A stretch of DNA of 64,000 nucleotides from an uncultured Alphaproteobacteria bacterium (GCA_902614375.1 CACMKZ010000001.1:1-64000); one strand, 5' to 3'. Numbered from the stretch's first letter, positions 20,351 to 30,468 are shown. The notes: a model not told the origin generated them from the sequence alone. Program-made: numbers and translations.

Positions 20351-21169
20351 ATGCAAAAAGTAGACTTTATAAAGATGCATGGGCTAGGGAATGATTTTGT
20401 TATCATAGATAAAAGGTCTAACAATATCGCAATTACTGAAGATATTATTAAAAGACTTAGTGACAGAAGAACTGGAGCTGGATGTGATCAATTAATCACA
20501 ATTAATAATACAAGTAATCAAAGTGCTGATGCTGAAATTGAAATTTTTAATCCTGGTGGTGATAGAGCCGAAGCTTGTGGTAATGGAACACGCTGTGTGG
20601 CAAAAATACTATTTGATGAAGATTCAAATAAAGAGATTTTAAAAATTCAATCTGATGCAGGTATATTAGAATCAAAAAAAATAGATAATAATATAAGTGT
20701 CAACATGGGTTCAATAAAAAATACTTGGGATAAAATTCCTTTAAGTAAAGAAGTCGATACAATGAATATACCAATTTCAATTGATGGATATAGTAATGGT
20801 GTTGCTGTTAATGTAGGTAATCCACATGTAGTTTTTTTTGGGAAATCGATCAAAGATACAGATCTTGAAAATATAGGTCCTAAAATAGAAAATCATGAGC
20901 TCTTTCCAAAAAAAACTAATGTTGAAATAGTTGAAGTTATTAATTCAAATTTAATTGAAATGAGAGTTTGGGAACGTGGAGTTGGAATCACTTTAGCTTG
21001 TGGTAGTGGTGCCTGCGCGGCTGTATATGCGGCGTGGAAAAAAGGATTAATTGAAAATAACGCTGAAGTGAAACTTGAAAAAGGATCACTGCATATAAAT
21101 ATAGTTAATAATGAATCTATTATGACAGGACCTGCAGAAATAAGTTATCGAGGTAGTTTAGAAATATAA
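20351..21169 (+). CDS. dapF: Diaminopimelate epimerase
   Basis: Cofactor-independent epimerase converting LL- to meso-diaminopimelate for lysine and peptidoglycan. Two thiol motifs are present: EACGNGTRCVAK (first catalytic Cys) and LACGSGACAAV (second). The start MQKVDFIKMHGLGNDFVIID is canonical, and 272 aa is normal. First gene of the plus-strand unit; mtaB begins 3 bp after its stop. Confidence 0.97.
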   Translation: MQKVDFIKMHGLGNDFVIIDKRSNNIAITEDIIKRLSDRRTGAGCDQLITINNTSNQSADAEIEIFNPGGDRAEACGNGTRCVAKILFDEDSNKEILKIQSDAGILESKKIDNNISVNMGSIKNTWDKIPLSKEVDTMNIPISIDGYSNGVAVNVGNPHVVFFGKSIKDTDLENIGPKIENHELFPKKTNVEIVEVINSNLIEMRVWERGVGITLACGSGACAAVYAAWKKGLIENNAEVKLEKGSLHINIVNNESIMTGPAEISYRGSLEI

Positions 21170-21172
21170 TTT

Positions 21173-22432
21173 ATGAAAAATAAAAACTACGTAGTCAATC
21201 TAGGTTGTAGATTGAATATTTATGAAGGTGAAATTATTAAAAACCATCTTAAAACAAATAATTTAAATAATGTTACAGTCATAAATTCATGTGCAGTAAC
21301 TGAAGAAGCTGAGAAAAAAGTTTCTTATGAAATTAGAAAGGCAAAAAAAAATTTTCCTAATAATAAAATAGTAGTTACAGGATGTGCGGCTCAAATCAAT
21401 CCATTAAAATATAAAGATTTAAAAGAAGTAGACTCAGTAATTGGGAACACAGAAAAATTAGAAACTTTAACATGGAAAAACATCGATCAGTCTAAAAATT
21501 TTAAAGTAGGAAATATATTAGAAGAAAGTAAAACAGTACCTAATTCAATTGAAAAATTTGAAGGAAAATCGAGAGCTTATATTGAAATACAACAAGGTTG
21601 TAACCATCGCTGTACTTTTTGTATTATTCCATTTGGCAGGGGCAATAATAGAAGTGTACCTGCTGGAGAGATAGTACATAAAATAAAAAAAATTGTTAGC
21701 AATGGATATAATGAAGTAGTCTTAACAGGAGTAGATATAACTGATTATGGAAAAGATCTTCCAGCAAAACCGACTTTTTCTAACTTAATTAAAAGAATTC
21801 TAAAATTAGTACCTGAATTAAGACAGCTGCGTTTGTCTTCAATTGACTGCGCTGAAATAGACGAAGATTTTTGGGATGTTTTAAAAGACGAAAGATTGAT
21901 GCCTCATTTTCATATAAGTTTACAAGCTGGAAACAATTTAATTTTGAAAAGAATGAAAAGAAGACATTCAAGGGAAAAGGCAATTAATTTTTGTAAGAAA
22001 GTTTTATCTATTAGGAAAGATGCAACATTTGGTGCTGATATAATTGCCGGTTTTCCAACAGAGACAGAAACAATGTTTCAAGATTCAATTAAACTAGTTG
22101 ATGAGTGTAATTTAACTCATCTTCATATTTTTCCTTATTCACCAAGAGAAAACACTCCTGCATCTAGAATGCCTCAAGTTCAAAAAAATATTATCAGAGA
22201 TAGAGCAAGAAGACTTAGAGAAAAAGGTATGGAAAAATTAAAACAACATTTAAAAAAAAATATTGGAAAGAAGGAACAAATTTTAATTGAAAGTAGAAAA
22301 GAAAATTTTTCACTTGGAAAAGATAAGCATTTTTTAAAAGTTAAACTTGAAGAAGAGTTTAAAGAGGGAAATATAATTTCCTGTATATACACAGGCGTAG
22401 AAAATGATACTTTATTAGCAAGAATAGCATGA
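21173..22432 (+). CDS. mtaB: tRNA t6A37 methylthiotransferase MtaB
   Basis: Radical-SAM enzyme that adds a methylthio group to t6A37 in tRNA, giving ms2t6A. The N-terminal UPF0004 domain has NLGCRLNIYEGE, NSCAVTEEAE and GCAAQ, whose cysteines bind the auxiliary cluster; the radical SAM motif is CNHRCTFCIIPFGRG near residue 143; a TRAM-like domain ends the 419 aa. The single LGCRLN rather than LGCxKN supports MtaB over MiaB/RimO. The stop overlaps the ftsY start by 4 nt (ATGA). Confidence 0.94.
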   Translation: MKNKNYVVNLGCRLNIYEGEIIKNHLKTNNLNNVTVINSCAVTEEAEKKVSYEIRKAKKNFPNNKIVVTGCAAQINPLKYKDLKEVDSVIGNTEKLETLTWKNIDQSKNFKVGNILEESKTVPNSIEKFEGKSRAYIEIQQGCNHRCTFCIIPFGRGNNRSVPAGEIVHKIKKIVSNGYNEVVLTGVDITDYGKDLPAKPTFSNLIKRILKLVPELRQLRLSSIDCAEIDEDFWDVLKDERLMPHFHISLQAGNNLILKRMKRRHSREKAINFCKKVLSIRKDATFGADIIAGFPTETETMFQDSIKLVDECNLTHLHIFPYSPRENTPASRMPQVQKNIIRDRARRLREKGMEKLKQHLKKNIGKKEQILIESRKENFSLGKDKHFLKVKLEEEFKEGNIISCIYTGVENDTLLARIA

Positions 22433-23349
22433 GTTTGTTCTCAATATTTAAAGATAAGTTAAGTAAAACTTCAAATATACTTTCTTTTAATATTGTAGAG
22501 ATTTTAAAAAACAAAAAAATAGACGATTTAACTTTAGAAGAATTAGAAAATGTTCTTATTTCATCTGATATTAGTTTGGATGTTGTAAATCAGCTAATAG
22601 ATTCTATAAAAAAAATAAAAATTTCAAATAATGATGGAATAAAAAATGTACTAGAAATCTTAGCTCAAAATATAGAAAGTATATTACTTCCAAGAGAGCA
22701 TATTCTGATAAATGAAAAAAATGATGAAAAAAAAATATTAATATTTGTTGGAGTAAACGGAAGTGGAAAGACAACCACTATTGGTAAAATTGCAAATAAA
22801 CTTTTATCAAATAAAAAAATTCTGATTGCGGCTTGTGATACATTTAGGGCAGCAGCTGTTGAGCAGTTGGAAAATTGGGCAAAAAAAAATAATAATGGTT
22901 TTATCGCTGGAAAAAGTAATCAAGATCCTGCAAGCGTAGCGTATCAGGCAACTGAAAAATTTGGAAAAGAAAATTATGATTTTTTACTTATAGATACTGC
23001 TGGAAGATTATCAAATAATACTAACCTCATTAATCAGCTAATTAAATTGAAGAATGTTATCTCAAAAGTTAATTCCTCTTTTAATATTGAAACTGTGTTA
23101 GTTTTAGATGGAACGAATGGTTCGAACATGATTAAGCAAGTGGAAATCTTTGGAAATGAACTTAATGTATCAAGCCTTATAATAACTAAATTGGATGGAA
23201 CAGCAAAAGGTGGAGCATTAATTTCAATTGCAAATAAATTTGAAATCCCTATAAGTTATGTTGGTCTAGGAGAAAGTATTGAGGACCTTGTTAGCTTTAA
23301 TTCTCAAAACTTTGCTAGGTCTATTTTAAATCTAGAAGAACAAAAATGA
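22429..23349 (+). CDS. ftsY: SRP receptor FtsY
   Basis: Membrane-associated GTPase receptor for Ffh. It carries GVNGSGKTTTIGK (G1), DTFRAAAVEQLENW, LLIDTAGR (G3), TKLDGTAKGGALIS (G4 region), and the FtsY-typical ending YVGLGESIEDLVSFN with the final FARSIL. At 306 aa it is essentially the NG domain with only a short amphipathic N-terminus (MSLFSIFKDKL) and no acidic A domain, as is common in compact genomes. It overlaps both mtaB and yciB by 4 nt. Confidence 0.96.
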   Translation: MSLFSIFKDKLSKTSNILSFNIVEILKNKKIDDLTLEELENVLISSDISLDVVNQLIDSIKKIKISNNDGIKNVLEILAQNIESILLPREHILINEKNDEKKILIFVGVNGSGKTTTIGKIANKLLSNKKILIAACDTFRAAAVEQLENWAKKNNNGFIAGKSNQDPASVAYQATEKFGKENYDFLLIDTAGRLSNNTNLINQLIKLKNVISKVNSSFNIETVLVLDGTNGSNMIKQVEIFGNELNVSSLIITKLDGTAKGGALISIANKFEIPISYVGLGESIEDLVSFNSQNFARSILNLEEQK

Positions 23350-23885
23350 AGTCAGTTTATAAATTATTAATTGATATAGGACCGCTTGCTGTATTCTTTA
23401 TTTTTTATACAAGAAGTGGTCTTCAAGAGGCAATACTTCCTCTTATGATTGCAACAGTAATTTCAGTAATCATTTCATATATACTTGAGAAAAAAATACC
23501 AATTATGCCAACTCTTGGGGCTGCGATAGTATTAATATTTGGAGGTCTAACAATTTATTTTGACAATGAAATTTTTATTAAAATGAAACCAACAATAATA
23601 AATATGGTCTTCGCATTAATTTTATATGGAGGAGTGATTGTTAAAAAACCTCTTTTAAAGTATCTTTTAGGTGCTGCACTTAAACTAGAAGAAGATGGAT
23701 GGAGAATATTAACTCAAAGGTGGATTGCTTTTTTTGTTGCACTTGCTGTTTTAAATGAAATTGTTTGGAGAACACAAAGTACTGATGTTTGGGTAAATTT
23801 TAAAGTTTTTGGTATCTTGCCAATTACGTTTATTTTTACGATGACACAATTCCCTTTAATTAAAAAATATCAAATTGAAGATTAA
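23346..23885 (+). CDS. yciB: Inner-membrane protein YciB (septation protein A family)
   Basis: Polytopic membrane protein of the YciB/IspZ family, linked to cell envelope and septation. 179 aa with about five hydrophobic segments. Diagnostic residues are the first helix IGPLAVFFIFY, PTLGAAIVLIFGGLTIYF, KMKPTIINMVFALIL and the ALAVLNEIVWR segment, with WVNFKVFGILPITFIF near the end. It follows ftsY with a 4-nt overlap in the common alphaproteobacterial order. pgk converges from the other strand 1 bp away. Confidence 0.93.
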   Translation: MKSVYKLLIDIGPLAVFFIFYTRSGLQEAILPLMIATVISVIISYILEKKIPIMPTLGAAIVLIFGGLTIYFDNEIFIKMKPTIINMVFALILYGGVIVKKPLLKYLLGAALKLEEDGWRILTQRWIAFFVALAVLNEIVWRTQSTDVWVNFKVFGILPITFIFTMTQFPLIKKYQIED

Positions 23886-23886
23886 G

Positions 23887-25083
23887 TTAAAAATTGTTTT
23901 CTCTTAATGCTATAAATCCTGGTGATTTATTTCCCTCAAGCCACTCTAAAAATGCACCTCCAGCTGTAGATAAATATTTAAATGCATAATTGGCTTTAGC
24001 TTTTTTTATTGCTGCAAGTGTATCTCCTCCTCCTGCTAGAGCATCTAATTGAGACCTGCTTGAATAGTTTTGTATAATATTTGCAACTGAAAGTGTACTT
24101 TTATCAAATGGACTATACTCAAATGCGCCTAAAGGCCCATTCCATAAAATTGATTTAGATTTTAATATTTCATCTGAAATTAGTTTTGTTGTTTGTTCAC
24201 CAACGTCTAGTATCATTTGGTCATTTGGAATATTATTGATTAAATAAGTCTTAACATTTAGTCTATCTTCTATTGTTTTTGAGCACACAGCATCAATTGG
24301 TAAAAGTATTTTGCAATTTTTTGATTCTGCTTTTTTTTGTATCTTTTTTGATAGTTCAATAAAATCATTTTCTACCAGAGAAGAGCCAACATTATAATTA
24401 TTTGATAGCAAAAAAGTATTAGCCATTGCACCACCAATCACTAAAGAGTCAAAAATTTCAACTATATTTTCTAAAACTTTTATTTTTGTTGAAACCTTTG
24501 AGCCACCTATAATTGCTAAATTTGGTTTATTTGAATTTTCTAAAAATTTATCTAAATTTTCAATTTCTTTTGAGAAACTTAATCCAGCGTATGAAGGTAA
24601 GTATTTAGTAATACCTACTATAGATGCATGATTACGATGAGATGCAGAGAACGCGTCATTAATATATATGTCAAAACTAGAAGCTAATACTTTTGAAAAA
24701 TTAAGATCATTTTTTTCTTCTTCAGCATTAAAACGAATATTTTCTAATAGACAAATTTCCCCCATGTCCATTTCAGCAATTTTTGTCTCAATTATTTTTT
24801 TTTCACAGTTAGCTAAAAAGTGAATTGTGTTTAAATTTAAAAATTTTTTTAATTCTGAACATAAAAACTCAATGGAATATGTTTTATTAACTTGACCTTT
24901 AGGTCGGCCAAAATGAGCAATTAAGAATATCTTATTTTTATTTTTAATTAGTTTTTCTAGTGTTGGTAAAATAGCATGAATTCTTGAATGATCTGTAATT
25001 GTCCCTTCCAAAACTGGCACGTTTAAGTCAACTCGAACAATTATTTTTTTATTTTTACAGTCTAGATCTCTTAATTCTTTCAT
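23887..25083 (-). CDS. pgk: Phosphoglycerate kinase
   Basis: Glycolytic/gluconeogenic kinase transferring phosphate between 1,3-bisphosphoglycerate and ADP. The signature VRVDLNVPV lies near residue 20, with the substrate-binding HFGRPKG at about 57-63, YINDAFSASHRNHAS, GGSKVSTKI, and the nucleotide region SILWNGPLGAFE plus AGGGDTLAAI. 398 aa is full length. It is transcribed alone and converges with yciB; gcrA diverges upstream. Confidence 0.97.
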   Translation of the reverse strand: MKELRDLDCKNKKIIVRVDLNVPVLEGTITDHSRIHAILPTLEKLIKNKNKIFLIAHFGRPKGQVNKTYSIEFLCSELKKFLNLNTIHFLANCEKKIIETKIAEMDMGEICLLENIRFNAEEEKNDLNFSKVLASSFDIYINDAFSASHRNHASIVGITKYLPSYAGLSFSKEIENLDKFLENSNKPNLAIIGGSKVSTKIKVLENIVEIFDSLVIGGAMANTFLLSNNYNVGSSLVENDFIELSKKIQKKAESKNCKILLPIDAVCSKTIEDRLNVKTYLINNIPNDQMILDVGEQTTKLISDEILKSKSILWNGPLGAFEYSPFDKSTLSVANIIQNYSSRSQLDALAGGGDTLAAIKKAKANYAFKYLSTAGGAFLEWLEGNKSPGFIALRENNF

Positions 25084-25221
25084 TTCTATTCACATGTATA
25101 TAAAAAAAATGCTGGAAATCATTGATTTTTTTTAAAAATTTGCAGTTTTATCTTTTTTAATACATATATTTAGTATATTAAACCTTTTTTAAGCTACTAA
25201 ATGTAGTAATGGAGTTTGATT

Positions 25222-25692
25222 ATGCCTTGGGATGATAATAATGTAGCAAAACTTAGAGATTTATGGGACCAAGGTCTACCAACAGCTCAAATTGGAAAAT
25301 TATTAGGTTTCACCAAAAACGCAGTGGTTGGAAAAGCTCATAGAATTGGACTCGAGAGGAGACCATCACCTATAAGAAGAACAGCTGTTAAGCCTGATCG
25401 AAAAAAAGCTAGATCTCCAGTAATGCCAAAATTAAATTTTGAAAGCACTAAAGAACCAGAGATTGTCTCTTCAGAGCCTGCTGTTTTCCAACCGGTCGTT
25501 AAAAATATATTCACTGCAGCTCCAAAGAGAGGTTGTGAATGGCCTGAAGGTCATCCTGATGAAGCTGACTTTCGTTTTTGTGGTAAAGATAGATTTGAAG
25601 ATAAGCCTTATTGTCTAGATCATTGTGCTGTTGCATATGTTGTTCCTGAAAAAGAAGAAAACGAAAAGACAGAATTAAATAATACGATTTAA
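25222..25692 (+). CDS. gcrA: GcrA cell-cycle regulator
   Basis: Alphaproteobacterial transcription factor that works with sigma70 RNA polymerase at promoters carrying CcrM-methylated GANTC. The N-terminal helix-turn-helix MPWDDNNVAKLRDLW...LGFTKNAVVGKAHRIGL is characteristic, followed by a Pro/Arg-rich linker and the C-terminal GCEWPEGHPDEADFRFCG and KPYCLDHCAVAY segments, whose cysteines could bind zinc. I start at ATG 25222, since GGAG at 25211-25214 is correctly spaced; a TTG two codons upstream (25216) is also in frame. 156 aa. It argues for alphaproteobacterial ancestry with CcrM control. Confidence 0.93.
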   Translation: MPWDDNNVAKLRDLWDQGLPTAQIGKLLGFTKNAVVGKAHRIGLERRPSPIRRTAVKPDRKKARSPVMPKLNFESTKEPEIVSSEPAVFQPVVKNIFTAAPKRGCEWPEGHPDEADFRFCGKDRFEDKPYCLDHCAVAYVVPEKEENEKTELNNTI

Positions 25693-25742
25693 TAATAATA
25701 AAAATTCTAGAAATAAAAATTCTTCCTGTTATCTGATAAAAT

Positions 25743-26996
25743 ATGAAAGATGAGAAAATTAATTCTGTATTTACTCCTATTCTAATTGGAGGGAGTTTAA
25801 TTCTTTTAATAAGTTTTGCAATTCGTTCAACATTTGGCCTATTTCAAATTCCTATTGCGTCTGATTTTTTATGGAACCGTTCAGAATTTTCTCTTGCCAT
25901 TGCTATTCAAAATTTAGCTTGGGGGGTAGGCACTCCGCTATTTAGTGCTTTTGCCGAAAAATATGGTGATAGAAAAGCAATAGCGCTAGGCTTAATTCTT
26001 TATGCAATTGGAATTTTCATAAGTAGTACTGCTACGACTCCAGAGGCGCATCAAACTTTAAACCTATTAATTGGTTTTGGTATAGCTGGCAGTGGTTTTG
26101 GACCAATTTTAGCAGTAGTTGGAAGAGCCACATCTCCAGAAAAAAGATCTTTAGCACTAGGTATTACAACTGCTGCAGGATCGGCTGGACAAGTGGTTGG
26201 TCCACCACTTGCTTCTATTCTATTATCATTTTTGCCTTGGTCTTCAGTGTTTGAAATCTTTTCAATTATATTATTAATAACACTGATACTTGTTCCAATT
26301 TTAAAAACAGAATTATCAAATACAAATATTAATAATGAAAATGAAAAAATTACTGATGCTGTATTTGTTGCATTAAAAGATCCAACATACTCAATGTTGT
26401 TCTTTGGTTTTTTTTCTTGTGGCTTTCAGTTAGCATTTATTACTGCACATTTTCCAGCATTTATTGTTGAATCAAGTAGCCCAATTATAGAAGGAAGTTT
26501 AATAAGTTTGGTTTGTAGCTCTGTAGAAGGTTTAGGAGCATTATCTATGGCTCTTATAGGATTGTTTAATATAATTGGTTGTTTGATTGCTGGAGCCTTA
26601 GGAAAGGGTCATTATAAGAAATATCTTTTATCTTTAATTTATACTGGAAGGACTATTGCGGCAATTTTATTTATTTTACTACCTATTACACCAACATCTA
26701 TTGCAATATTTTCAATAGTTATGGGTGCTTTATGGTTAGCAACAGTTCCTTTAACTTCTGGAATTATAGGCCATATTTATGGATTAAAATTTATGGGTAC
26801 ATTATATGGGATTGTATTTTTTTCTCATCAGCTAGGATCTTTTGTAGGTGTTTGGTTAGGTGGTCTATTTTATGATATCTATGGAAGTTATGATATTGTA
26901 TGGTGGGTTGGCATAGGAGTAGGTACCTTTTCTGCAATAATCCATTTACCAATTAGAGAAAAACCATTATCTAATACAAATATACAAACAGCGTAA
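25743..26996 (+). CDS. MFS transporter
   Basis: 12-helix major facilitator permease, 417 aa. FAEKYGDRKAIALGLIL is the loop 2-3 signature and GKGHYKKYLLSL is the second-half counterpart. The stretch GIAGSGFGPILAVVGR and PEKRSLALGITTAAGSAGQVVGPP resembles the oxalate/formate and monocarboxylate-like carriers (OFA/MCT-like). The substrate cannot be assigned. A 40-aa membrane peptide follows within 4 bp and might associate with it. Confidence 0.88.
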   Translation: MKDEKINSVFTPILIGGSLILLISFAIRSTFGLFQIPIASDFLWNRSEFSLAIAIQNLAWGVGTPLFSAFAEKYGDRKAIALGLILYAIGIFISSTATTPEAHQTLNLLIGFGIAGSGFGPILAVVGRATSPEKRSLALGITTAAGSAGQVVGPPLASILLSFLPWSSVFEIFSIILLITLILVPILKTELSNTNINNENEKITDAVFVALKDPTYSMLFFGFFSCGFQLAFITAHFPAFIVESSSPIIEGSLISLVCSSVEGLGALSMALIGLFNIIGCLIAGALGKGHYKKYLLSLIYTGRTIAAILFILLPITPTSIAIFSIVMGALWLATVPLTSGIIGHIYGLKFMGTLYGIVFFSHQLGSFVGVWLGGLFYDIYGSYDIVWWVGIGVGTFSAIIHLPIREKPLSNTNIQTA

Positions 26997-27000
26997 TTTT

Positions 27001-27123
27001 ATGGATGAAAAAAAGATTATACGAAACTTAGTTATAGTAATTTTTTTCTTAGTTATTATTTATTCATTAGCTAGAGTTGGTGTTGGGTTAGATCTTAGCT
27101 TTGGACCTTATTTAAAAAATTAG
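27001..27123 (+). CDS. Small single-pass membrane protein, 40 aa
   Basis: Frame of 40 codons plus stop right after the MFS gene (4-bp gap). It starts MDEKKIIRNL, has one strongly hydrophobic segment (about residues 10-24), then a short polar tail ending GPYLKN. Charge pattern (Lys/Arg before the helix) predicts N-inside topology. I do not recognise a family. Support comes from the tight spacing to the transporter and the clean positive-inside membrane pattern; the downstream aminopeptidase converges with a 5-bp gap. It may be a transporter-associated small protein; it could also be a chance frame. Confidence 0.55.
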   Translation: MDEKKIIRNLVIVIFFLVIIYSLARVGVGLDLSFGPYLKN

Positions 27124-27128
27124 AAAAA

Positions 27129-28367
27129 CTAGTTACACCATTCTCCTTGTTTAAATATTGGCGTAGCAGCGCCATCCTTATCAACACCCTCGACATCAAT
27201 TTCACCTGAGCCAATCATCCAATCAATATGTATCATGCTTGAATTACCACCTCTTTGAGTAATCTCTTCTTTTGATAAGTCTTTTTTGGATTTGAAACAT
27301 TTTGAGTAACACTGTCCTAAAGCAATATGTGAGGCAGCATTTTCATCAAAAAGAGTGTTATAAAAAGTTATTCCTAATTGCGAAATAGGTGAACTATTAG
27401 GGACTAAGGCTACTTCACCAAGTCTTCTTGAGCCTTCATCTGAATCAAGAACTTTTAATAAAACATCTTGTCCTTTAGAGGATTTTGCATCAACAATTTT
27501 ACCATCTTCAAAGCGAACATTAATATCTTCAATTAGGGTTCCTTGATAAGATAGAGGTTTGGTTGAACAGACTTCACCACTTACACGAGCAGCGTGAGGA
27601 GTTGTGAACACTTCTTCAGATGGGATATTTGGATTACAAATAATACCATTCTGTGCCTCTGATGCGCCTCCCATCCACTCATGGTCATCAGCAAGACCTA
27701 CGGTTAAAGATGTTCCAGGGCCAGAGTATTTTAACGAATGAAAATTTTTAGCATTTAACCAATCTGTTTTGTCTCTTAAATTTTTATTATGTTGATCCCA
27801 TTCTCTTACAGGATCATCATTACTAACTCTTGATGCATGAAATATTGCATCTCCTAATTTTTTGATTGCTTCACTATCATCAAGATCTGGGAAGACTCTT
27901 TTTGCCCATGCTTTTCCTGGCCACGAAATTATATTCCAGTTAATTTTAAATTCAGTAATTCTTTCTCTAGCTGGTTTATATGCAACAGCATTAGCTTTAT
28001 TTGCACGCGAAACTTTATCAGGATCAATTTCAGATAATAGCATGGGATCATCACCAGCAATAGCCATTCTAGCTGTGTTGTTATCAAAAGCTTCACCCAT
28101 ACCATTATAAAGCCAATTTGCTGCAACATTGAAAGATTCATCATTTCCATACTTAAATCGAGATAATGTAATATCAGAATCATTAAAAAGTGGAGTTACA
28201 AGTCCAGCCCCTTCTTTGTAAGCATATTCAACTATTTTTCTAACCAAAGGTAAGGACTCTAACGGTGCTGTTATTAAAAGGTTTTGACCTTTTTGAAGTG
28301 CAACACCTCTTTTAATGGATAGATGCGCAAGTTTATCAATTTTTATTGGATCTACATCGTAAAACAT
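27129..28367 (-). CDS. M29 family aminopeptidase
   Basis: Metallo-aminopeptidase of the AmpS/PepS (M29) family that trims N-terminal residues from peptides in the cytoplasm. The 412 aa begin with DKLAHLSIKRGVALQKGQ, contain ERITEFKINWNIISWPGKAWA, the GTSLTVGLADDHEWMGG segment and PNIPSEEVFTTPH (metal-site Glu), and end with GNSSMIHIDWMIGSGEIDVEG (His/Asp ligands). Glu and His residues of the metal site are visible. No signal peptide. Transcribed alone, convergent with the preceding small gene. Confidence 0.93.
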   Translation of the reverse strand: MFYDVDPIKIDKLAHLSIKRGVALQKGQNLLITAPLESLPLVRKIVEYAYKEGAGLVTPLFNDSDITLSRFKYGNDESFNVAANWLYNGMGEAFDNNTARMAIAGDDPMLLSEIDPDKVSRANKANAVAYKPARERITEFKINWNIISWPGKAWAKRVFPDLDDSEAIKKLGDAIFHASRVSNDDPVREWDQHNKNLRDKTDWLNAKNFHSLKYSGPGTSLTVGLADDHEWMGGASEAQNGIICNPNIPSEEVFTTPHAARVSGEVCSTKPLSYQGTLIEDINVRFEDGKIVDAKSSKGQDVLLKVLDSDEGSRRLGEVALVPNSSPISQLGITFYNTLFDENAASHIALGQCYSKCFKSKKDLSKEEITQRGGNSSMIHIDWMIGSGEIDVEGVDKDGAATPIFKQGEWCN

Positions 28368-28551
28368 TAATTTTATAATTAGTTTTTATATTCTAAAAAG
28401 TCTAGAGATTTTGAGTTTAAAATTTATCTTTAATAATTTTTTAAAAAAATAGTTTAAATATTTCAAATTATTTAATAAAATCTTTCCACAAACTCTTGTT
28501 TTTTTTCAGATATAAAAATATCAAATCTAGGCAAAAGTAGTAAACTAAATT

Positions 28552-30468
28552 ATGGATTATGAGCTTTTAGATAAAATTAATTTTCCATCTGACCTAAGAG
28601 AATTTAAAAAGAAAGATCTAAAGCAAATCTCAGAAGAATTAAGAGCTAAAACAATTGAGACTGTTTCAAAAACTGGCGGTCATCTGGGTGCTGGATTAGG
28701 TGTTGTTGAATTAACCGTGGCAATCCACTATGTCTTTAACACTCCACATGATAAATTAATCTGGGATGTGGGACATCAAGCTTACCCTCATAAAATCATT
28801 ACAGGAAGGAAAAAAAATATAGATTCACTTAGAAAGAAAGATGGTGTTTATGGTTTTGTAAGAAGGTCAGAAAGTGAATATGATCCCTTTGGCACAGCCC
28901 ATAGTTCAACAGCAGTATCTGCAGGGTTAGGAATTAAAGCAGCAAAAGATATAAATAAAGACAACTCAAAAGTTATATGCGTTGTAGGAGATGGTGCCTT
29001 AAGCGCAGGTTTAGCATATGAAGGATTAAACAATGCAGGCGCACAAAAAAAAGGTTTAATTGTTATTTTAAATGATAACAAAATGTCAATAGACAAACCA
29101 GTTGGTGCTATGAGTACATATCTAACTAGATTGCTTTCATCAAAATCTTACTCAAGCTTAAGAAATATTATTAAAAAAATTTCTAAAACATTACCATCAA
29201 ATCTTTCAAAGACTCTTTATAGAACAGAAGAATATTCTAAAGGGCTTATCTCTGGAGGTACTTTATTTGAGGAATTGGGTTTTTATTATCTTGGCCCAAT
29301 AGATGGTCACAATATAGACGATATGGTGTCAGTTCTTGAAAACATTAGAGATAATAAATTTGATAAACCAGTTTTTCTTCATTGTATAACAAAAAAAGGT
29401 AAAGGTTATAGTCCTGCTGAAAAGTCAGAAGATAAATTTCATGGTGTAGAAAAGTTTGATATTAATACAGGTAACTCAGTCAAAAAAACAAATCTAAAAT
29501 CTTACTCAAATGTCTTTGGAGAAAAACTAACAAAACTTGCTGAAAATGACGAAAAAATTGTGGCAATAACTGCTGCTATGATGTCTGGAACTGGGTTAAA
29601 ATTATTTCAACAAAATTTTGAAAAAAGATTTTTTGATGTTGGTATTGCTGAGCAACATGCTGTTACAATGGCAGCTGGATTGGCTACTGAGGGTTTCAAG
29701 CCATTTGTTGCAATTTATTCAACATTTTTACAAAGAGCTTACGATCAAATAGTACATGATGTAGCTATTCAAAAATTACCTGTTAGATTTGCGATTGATA
29801 GAGCAGGCTTAGTAGGATCAGATGGCCCTACTCATGCTGGTTCATTTGATATTACTTATTTAGCAACATTACCAAATTTTGTAGTTATGGCACCTAGCAA
29901 CCAAAGAGAATTATCTAATATGATAGAGTTATCCTGCGATATTAATGACACACCATCTGCTTTTAGATTTCCAAGAGGAACAGGATCAGATGAACTATTT
30001 AATAATCAGCCTACAGATATCAGCATAGGTAAGGGATATATTCTAATTGAAGGTAATGATGTTGCAATTTTAAATCTAGGAACAAGACTTGAAAAATGTA
30101 TTGAAGCTATTAGGTTTCTTAATCAAAATAATATTTATCCTACTATTGCAGATGCAAGATTTGCAAAACCATTAGACACACAATTAATAGATGAATTATT
30201 AAATAATCATAAGTATATTCTAACTATAGAAGAAGGTTCTATAGGTGGATTTTCATCTCATGTTTTACATTATGTCCATAATATAAGGTCTAAAAAGGAT
30301 AATGTTGTAATAAAAAACTTAATTTTTCCAGATCGTTTTGTTGAACATATGACACCAGATGAACAATATCAAGATATTAAAATGGATACTGAATCAATAA
30401 TAAGAGAAATTAATAATTTTTATGAAAATAAAATTGTTGATATAAAGAATTTTAAATCAAAAGTTTAA
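28552..30468 (+). CDS. dxs: 1-Deoxy-D-xylulose-5-phosphate synthase
   Basis: First enzyme of the MEP isoprenoid pathway, condensing pyruvate and glyceraldehyde 3-phosphate with thiamine diphosphate. TPP-binding GDGALSAGLAYEGLNNAG runs near residues 145-162; SKTGGHLGAGLGVVELT, WDVGHQAYPHKI, FDVGIAEQHAVTMAAGLA (activating Glu) and DRAGLVGSDGPTHAG are all present. 638 aa is full length. It may also feed thiamine and pyridoxal synthesis. panB follows 31 bp later. Confidence 0.97.
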   Translation: MDYELLDKINFPSDLREFKKKDLKQISEELRAKTIETVSKTGGHLGAGLGVVELTVAIHYVFNTPHDKLIWDVGHQAYPHKIITGRKKNIDSLRKKDGVYGFVRRSESEYDPFGTAHSSTAVSAGLGIKAAKDINKDNSKVICVVGDGALSAGLAYEGLNNAGAQKKGLIVILNDNKMSIDKPVGAMSTYLTRLLSSKSYSSLRNIIKKISKTLPSNLSKTLYRTEEYSKGLISGGTLFEELGFYYLGPIDGHNIDDMVSVLENIRDNKFDKPVFLHCITKKGKGYSPAEKSEDKFHGVEKFDINTGNSVKKTNLKSYSNVFGEKLTKLAENDEKIVAITAAMMSGTGLKLFQQNFEKRFFDVGIAEQHAVTMAAGLATEGFKPFVAIYSTFLQRAYDQIVHDVAIQKLPVRFAIDRAGLVGSDGPTHAGSFDITYLATLPNFVVMAPSNQRELSNMIELSCDINDTPSAFRFPRGTGSDELFNNQPTDISIGKGYILIEGNDVAILNLGTRLEKCIEAIRFLNQNNIYPTIADARFAKPLDTQLIDELLNNHKYILTIEEGSIGGFSSHVLHYVHNIRSKKDNVVIKNLIFPDRFVEHMTPDEQYQDIKMDTESIIREINNFYENKIVDIKNFKSKV

